Of a DNA stretch of 64,000 nt, positions 59,486 through 64,000 are shown in pieces. This stretch comes from Betaproteobacteria bacterium (GTDB lineage: Bacteria > Pseudomonadota > Gammaproteobacteria > Burkholderiales > Eutrophovitaceae). Within the stretch, counting starts at the first letter, position 1. Every line of letters begins with the position of its first letter. The stretch spans positions 3,834,439-3,898,438 of the forward strand of contig CP070643.1 in NCBI GenBank assembly GCA_020354125.1. The letters run 5' to 3'. The position numbers and the translations under genes were made by a program. Under the pieces are notes generated by a model, which saw only the letters and a program-made list of their open reading frames with translations, had not been told where the DNA came from and did no database searches.

Positions 59486-59965
59486 ATGCAACCAAACTTC
59501 GAAAACAAGATCTGCAGCCCCGATTCACTTGAATCGCACGCCGCACTGCTCACGCGCCCGTTGGTTTTTACCAATGGCGTGTTCGACATCCTGCATCGCG
59601 GCCACGCAACCTACCTTTCTCAGGCAAAGCAATTGGGCGCAAGTCTGGTCGTCGCGCTCAATTCCGATGCTTCGGTTCGCCGTCTCGGCAAGGGGCCGGA
59701 CCGACCAATCAATACTCTGGAAGATCGCATGGCGCTGATCGCAGCACTTGGCATGGTCGACCTGGTTACCTGGTTTGACGACGACACGCCAATAAAAGCA
59801 ATATTAAGTTGCAAGCCGGATGTGCTGGTCAAAGGTGGTGACTGGCCGGCGGAGAAAATCGTCGGCGGCACGGAAGTCCTTGGCTGGGGCGGAACTGTTC
59901 ATTCAATTCCGTTCGAGTTCGAGCGGTCGACAACTGAAACGCTTTCGCGTATTCGCAACGGGTAG
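59486..59965 (+). CDS. rfaE2: D-glycero-beta-D-manno-heptose 1-phosphate adenylyltransferase
   Basis: Makes ADP-heptose for the LPS inner core. 159 residues from the ATG at 59486 (ATG 59455 or 59458 are possible). Nucleotidyltransferase motif FTNGVFDILHRGHATYL (HxGH), then LVVALNSDASVRRLGKGPDRP and FERSTTETLSRIR. It is the stand-alone C-terminal half of HldE; the kinase half is not nearby. The upstream open frame overlapping the ferritin-like gene is not conserved. Confidence 0.93.
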   Translation: MQPNFENKICSPDSLESHAALLTRPLVFTNGVFDILHRGHATYLSQAKQLGASLVVALNSDASVRRLGKGPDRPINTLEDRMALIAALGMVDLVTWFDDDTPIKAILSCKPDVLVKGGDWPAEKIVGGTEVLGWGGTVHSIPFEFERSTTETLSRIRNG

Positions 59966-59974
59966 CGCACGAGA

Positions 59975-62005
59975 ATGGCGAATTGGCGTTGTACGTGTTT
60001 TCGAATCTCCACACGATCGTTCGCGCGCAGCCTGCTACTCGCGCCCGCCGTATGTTTGGCGCTGAACTCTCCTATGACTGCAGCCGCCACTGAACGCACG
60101 CGCCCGGCCCACGCCATTGCCATGCATGGCACACCCAAGTACCCGCCCGGTTTTCCACACTTCGATTACGTTAACCCCGAGGCCCCCAAGGGCGGCACAT
60201 TGCGCGTGGCAGTGCAGGGGACATTCGACAGCTTCAACCCGTTCATTCCGAAAGGCAATGCCGGCGCAGGTAGCTCCTATGAATCCTTGCTCACTGGCAG
60301 TGCCGATGAACCGTTTACGCAATATGGACTGATCGCTGAAAGCATCGAGGTACCGCCCGACCGGTCGTGGGCGATTTTCACTCTGCGTCCGCAAGCGCGC
60401 TGGCATGATGGCAAGCCGATCACGGTAGACGATGTGATCTGGTCATTGGAGACACTGAAGACGAAGGGCCAGCCGTTCTTTCGCTTTTACTACGGTGGTG
60501 TAGCGAGCGCCGAACAAGTTGGCCCGCGACAAGTCAAGTTCAGTTTTTCCGACCTCGGCAACCGCGAGTTACCCCTTATCGTTGGCCAGCTGCCGATACT
60601 GCCGAAACACTATTGGGAATCGCGCGACTTCGAAAGCACCACGCTGGAGCCACCGCTGGGTAGCGGGCCCTACCGCGTCACCGACTTCGAGCCGGGGCGC
60701 TACGTCGTTACCGAACGCGTCACCGATTACTGGGGCGAGGACTTGCCGGTCAACGTCGGACAAAACAATTTTGACCGGATTCGTTACGACTACTATCGCG
60801 ACGACACCGTCATTCGCCAGGCGCTGAAGGCAGGGGAAATCGATTTCCGGATGGAGAATCAGGCCAAAGCCTGGGCGCTCGACTATGACGTACCAGCGGT
60901 ACAACGGGGCTGGCTCAACAAGGAGGAAATACGCCACTTCAGCCCGACCGGCATGCAGGCATTCGTTTACAACACGCGCCGAGAGATATTCAGTGACCGA
61001 AAGGTGCGCGAAGCACTCGCCTATGCCTTCGATTTCGAGTGGACCAACAGGAATCTGTTCTTCGGACAGTATGCGCGAACCGAAAGTTACTTTTCCAATT
61101 CGGAGCTGGCAGCGGCCGGCTTGCCCGAGGGGCGCGAACTCAACATCCTGGACCGTTTTCGCGAACGTGTCCCCGTCGAACTGTTCCACCGACCCTATCA
61201 GGCGCCGTCCACAGATGGCAGCGGCTGGCCGCGCGAGAACCTGGCCCGCGCTTTCGCGCTGCTCGCGGAGGCAGGCTGGGTAGTTCGCGATATGCAGCTG
61301 GTAAACGAAGAAACGGGCCAGACGTTCTCATTCGAGATTCTCCTTGTCAGTCCGGCCTTTGAACGAATCGTGTTGCCCTTCGCGCGTAACCTTAAGCGCC
61401 TTGGTATTAATGCCCGCGTGCGCCTTGTTGATCAGTCGCAATACATCAACCGCATTCGCAGTTTTGATTTCGATATGATTGTGTCGGGCTGGGGCGCATC
61501 GGAGTCGCCCGGTAATGAACAGCGCAGTTACTGGACCAGCGCTGCGGCCAGCTCGCCCGCAGCAAGCAATTACGCTGGTGTGAGCGATCCTGTCATCGAC
61601 GAACTGGTGGAGTTGCTCATTAACGCGCCCGATCGCGTCAGTCTGGTAGCGCGCGCCCGCGCGTTGGATCGGGTGTTATTGTTTGGTTACTACGTGATTC
61701 CGCAGTGGCACCTGCGCATGCAACGCGTGTTGTACTGGGACAAATTCTCCCGGCCGGAGGTGACGCCACGCACTGGCACATCGATCGACTACTGGTGGTT
61801 CGACGAGGCCAAGGCCGCGCGACTGGATAAAGCCCGAAACGAACGGCCGCAAAATGCCGACGACGAAAGTAACAGCGCAGTTAGTCTGGATACGGCCCTG
61901 GGCATCATCATCGTGCTCGGTGCGATCGTCATCGTCATGGTTCGACACAGAAGGGCTCGGCGCAAAATTGTGGGGCAGGACCGATCGGCAAAGGCGCAGA
62001 GATAA
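59975..62005 (+). CDS. yejA: Peptide ABC transporter binding protein YejA-like, with C-terminal membrane anchor
   Basis: Periplasmic oligopeptide-binding protein (SBP family 5), relative of YejA that takes up microcin C and peptides. 676 residues: N-terminal signal (SFARSLLLAPAVCLALNSPMTAAA), KGGTLRVAVQGTFDSFNPFIPKG near 70, lobes with PLGSGPYRVTDFEPGRYVV and GWGASESPGNEQRSYW. Unusual: after the normal end there is a linker, a hydrophobic helix (TALGIIIVLGAIVIVMV, about 640-660) and a basic tail RHRRARRK. It would be held in the inner membrane next to its permease. Confidence 0.9.
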   Translation: MANWRCTCFRISTRSFARSLLLAPAVCLALNSPMTAAATERTRPAHAIAMHGTPKYPPGFPHFDYVNPEAPKGGTLRVAVQGTFDSFNPFIPKGNAGAGSSYESLLTGSADEPFTQYGLIAESIEVPPDRSWAIFTLRPQARWHDGKPITVDDVIWSLETLKTKGQPFFRFYYGGVASAEQVGPRQVKFSFSDLGNRELPLIVGQLPILPKHYWESRDFESTTLEPPLGSGPYRVTDFEPGRYVVTERVTDYWGEDLPVNVGQNNFDRIRYDYYRDDTVIRQALKAGEIDFRMENQAKAWALDYDVPAVQRGWLNKEEIRHFSPTGMQAFVYNTRREIFSDRKVREALAYAFDFEWTNRNLFFGQYARTESYFSNSELAAAGLPEGRELNILDRFRERVPVELFHRPYQAPSTDGSGWPRENLARAFALLAEAGWVVRDMQLVNEETGQTFSFEILLVSPAFERIVLPFARNLKRLGINARVRLVDQSQYINRIRSFDFDMIVSGWGASESPGNEQRSYWTSAAASSPAASNYAGVSDPVIDELVELLINAPDRVSLVARARALDRVLLFGYYVIPQWHLRMQRVLYWDKFSRPEVTPRTGTSIDYWWFDEAKAARLDKARNERPQNADDESNSAVSLDTALGIIIVLGAIVIVMVRHRRARRKIVGQDRSAKAQR

Positions 62006-63124
62006 ATGAGCGCATACATTGTCAGGCGCCTGTTACTGATGATTCCGACCCTGTTTGGCATCATGCTGATCAATTTCATCGTGGTGCAGGCTGCACCGGG
62101 CGGCCCGGTTGAACAGGCGATCGCACAATTGACCGGCCAAGGCTCCGCGATTACCGAGCGGGTAACGCGTGCCGGAACCGGTGAAACGTTGACGTCAACT
62201 GCGCCGACAAGCGACGGCACCAGCCGCTATCGTGGCGCACAGGGGCTTGATCCGGAGTTCATCAAAGAACTCGAACAGCGCTTCGGTTTCGACAGGCCGA
62301 TGCATGAGCGCTTTTTCAAAATGATGGGTGATTACCTCACCTTCGATTTCGGCGAGAGCTTTTTTCGTGATCGAAAAGTTGTCGATCTGGTACTCGACAA
62401 GATGCCGGTTTCGATCTCGCTCGGCGTCTGGACGACTTTGATTGTGTATCTGGTGTCGATACCGCTCGGCATCGCCAAAGCGGTGCGCGATGGCAGCCGC
62501 TTCGATGTTGGGACCAGCTTCGCGCTGGTGATCGGAACCGCCATTCCCAGTTTCCTGTTTGCGGTGTTCTTGCTGGTCGTGTTTGCCGGCGGCAGTTACC
62601 TTGACTGGTTTCCGCTTAGGGGGCTGCAGTCCGAGCAGTACCTCGGCCTTGGATTCACTGGCTGTATCGCCAGTGCCGCATGTATTGGGGACTATTTCTG
62701 GCACATCGCCTTGCCGGTTTTGGCAATGGTTATCGGCGGCTTCGCCACACTGGCCATGTTGACCAAGAACTCGTTCATGGATCAACTGCATCAGCAATAC
62801 GTACTGACCGCGCGCGCAAAGGGGCTGTCGCAGCCACGGGTGCTCTACGGTCATGTTTTTCGTAATGCCATGTTGATTGTTATTGCCGGATTTCCCTCTG
62901 CGTTCATCGGTATTCTGTTTACTGGTTCGCTACTGATCGAAATAATCTTTTCCTTGGATGGACTGGGCTTGCTCGGATTCGAGGCCGCGTTCAACCGCGA
63001 TTATCCATTGATGTTTGGCACACTGTTCTTTTTCTCCTTGCTTGGTCTGCTGATGGGCCTGATCGGTGACTTGATGTACACCGTTGTCGATCCTCGAATC
63101 GACTTCGAAAGCCGGGACAGGTGA
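62006..63124 (+). CDS. yejB: Peptide ABC transporter permease YejB
   Basis: Inner-membrane permease of 372 residues, starting right after the yejA stop. The N-terminal YIVRRLLLMIPTLFGIMLINF is typical of DppB/YejB; a loop of about 75 residues follows, then further helices and the EAA-type coupling loop TARAKGLSQPRVLYGHVFRN. C-terminal GDLMYTVVDPRIDF. Order yejA-yejB-yejE is standard. Confidence 0.95.
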   Translation: MSAYIVRRLLLMIPTLFGIMLINFIVVQAAPGGPVEQAIAQLTGQGSAITERVTRAGTGETLTSTAPTSDGTSRYRGAQGLDPEFIKELEQRFGFDRPMHERFFKMMGDYLTFDFGESFFRDRKVVDLVLDKMPVSISLGVWTTLIVYLVSIPLGIAKAVRDGSRFDVGTSFALVIGTAIPSFLFAVFLLVVFAGGSYLDWFPLRGLQSEQYLGLGFTGCIASAACIGDYFWHIALPVLAMVIGGFATLAMLTKNSFMDQLHQQYVLTARAKGLSQPRVLYGHVFRNAMLIVIAGFPSAFIGILFTGSLLIEIIFSLDGLGLLGFEAAFNRDYPLMFGTLFFFSLLGLLMGLIGDLMYTVVDPRIDFESRDR

Positions 63125-63128
63125 ACTG

Positions 63129-64000
63129 ATGGGGCAACAGGAGCACTCGGCTATGAGCAAACAGTCCCGGTTGTCGCCGATCACGCGACGCCGATTACAA
63201 AATTTCCGTGCCAATCGACGCGGCTTCTGGTCGCTGTGGATATTTCTCGCATTGCTGGCTGCAACGTTGCCAGCCGAGTTCATCGCCAATGACAAGCCCA
63301 TCATGGTGTACTACCAGGGCAGTTTCTACATGCCCATTTTTCGCGCCCATCCGGAAACCACTTTCGGCGGTGAGTTCGAGACCGAAGCCGATTATCGCGA
63401 TCCGTATGTAGCTAACAGGATCGATGAAGGCGGTTGGATGGTCTGGCCATTGGTTCCCTATAGCTACCGCACTGTCGCCTGGGATTTGCCAGTGCCGGCA
63501 CCGTCGCCGCCGGACGCCGTGCACTGGTTGGGCACAGACGATCAGGCGCGCGACGTGGTGGCAAGAGTGATCTACGGTTTTCGCATTTCGGTTCTGTTCG
63601 GCTTCATACTCACCGTCATCAGCGCCGTCATCGGCGTTGCCGCCGGTGCGGTACAAGGTTACTTCGGCGGCTGGGTCGACTTGTTGGCGCAGCGCTTCAT
63701 GGAAATCTGGGCTGGCATGCCAACGTTGTACTTGCTCATCATCCTCGCCAGCATCGTCGAACCCAACTTCTGGTGGCTACTTGGTTTGTTGCTGCTGTTT
63801 AGCTGGATGGGGTTTGTCGGAGTGGTACGCGCCGAGTTCCTGCGCGCACGAAACTTCGACTATGTGCGTGCCGCGCGCGCACTCGGGTTGAGCGACCGCA
63901 TGATCATATTCCGCCACGTGTTGCCGAACGCTATGGTCGCGACCCTCACTTTCATGCCATTTACGCTTGCCGGCTCGGTAACCGTGCTCACCTCACTCGA
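63129..64000 (+). CDS. yejE: Peptide ABC transporter permease YejE, 3' end outside the window
   Basis: About 290 residues visible, open at the right edge. From the ATG at 63129 (AGGT seven bases upstream; ATG 63153 also possible): RRRLQNFRANRRGFWSLWIF, a periplasmic stretch with IMVYYQGSFYMPIF, HWLGTDDQARDVVARVIYGF, and coupling loop ARALGLSDRMIIFRHVLPN. Matches the YejE/DppC family. The ATPase gene yejF should follow. Confidence 0.94.
   Translation, partial: MGQQEHSAMSKQSRLSPITRRRLQNFRANRRGFWSLWIFLALLAATLPAEFIANDKPIMVYYQGSFYMPIFRAHPETTFGGEFETEADYRDPYVANRIDEGGWMVWPLVPYSYRTVAWDLPVPAPSPPDAVHWLGTDDQARDVVARVIYGFRISVLFGFILTVISAVIGVAAGAVQGYFGGWVDLLAQRFMEIWAGMPTLYLLIILASIVEPNFWWLLGLLLLFSWMGFVGVVRAEFLRARNFDYVRAARALGLSDRMIIFRHVLPNAMVATLTFMPFTLAGSVTVLTSL

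Overview
The window (about 58% GC by eye) reads as a chromosomal segment of a free-living Gram-negative gammaproteobacterium. The evidence is a complete mraZ-to-lpxC division/wall (dcw) cluster with meso-DAP-type MurE, an rnpB-mraZ junction, rsmI-lpoA-yraN-gmhA/diaA-dolP synteny, ZapD, YacG, DciA, and type IV pilus genes pilC-pilD beside coaE as in Pseudomonas-like genomes. No tRNA, rRNA operon, CRISPR array or intact insertion sequence was seen. The genus cannot be named from the sequence alone.

Layout. 1-3350 (minus): trmD (cut by the edge), rimM and rpsP with a promoter, a secreted alpha/beta hydrolase, and ffh. 3411-9851 (plus): ypjD-like and corB-like membrane genes, pilC, pilD, coaE, zapD, yacG; pilB and pilA are absent at their usual place. 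9818-18098 (minus): a Nudix/ThiE-like fusion, a DUF815 ATPase, argJ, secA, a CapA-like protein and an M23 peptidase, then dciA on plus. 18811-37505 (minus): lpxC, ftsZ, ftsA, ftsQ, ddl, murB, murC, murG, ftsW, murD, mraY, murF, murE, ftsI, ftsL, rsmH, mraZ, mostly overlapping by 4 bases, driven from a promoter overlapped by three 10-bp-phased MraZ boxes. RNase P RNA follows at 37800-38172.

38254-44279 is an accessory block between rnpB and rsmI: a GGDEF/EAL gene broken by a frameshift and a stop codon, an LpxH-like phosphatase coupled to a glycosyltransferase, and pyrC. 44373-47986 is the rsmI / lpoA-yraN-gmhA-dolP neighbourhood. 48249-57438 (minus) is a ten-gene operon: photolyase, SnoaL-like protein, SDR, DUF3833 lipoprotein, MFS carrier, chalcone-isomerase-fold protein, Cfa-type methyltransferase, DUF1365, FAD oxidoreductase and a small exported protein. 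It diverges from a MerR protein carrying the B12 photoreceptor motifs of CarH/LitR (57525). The shared 86-bp region has an inverted repeat sitting between -35 and -10 of the operon promoter and two inverted copies of a 13-mer, so light- and cobalamin-controlled membrane-lipid modification plus DNA repair is the likely theme. 58587-64000 (plus) holds a di-iron ferritin-like protein, rfaE2, and a yejABE-type peptide importer whose binding protein has an unusual C-terminal membrane anchor.

The most unexpected observations are: (1) a 51-bp second copy of the murG start, overlapping the ftsW stop, that differs from the functional murG start only at synonymous third positions, which looks like a recombination scar; (2) a dispersed repeat that begins on the stop codon of its upstream gene (after ffh, cfa and perhaps dolP) and in one case supplies the start of the next protein; and (3) the symmetric operator layout of the CarH-like regulator.
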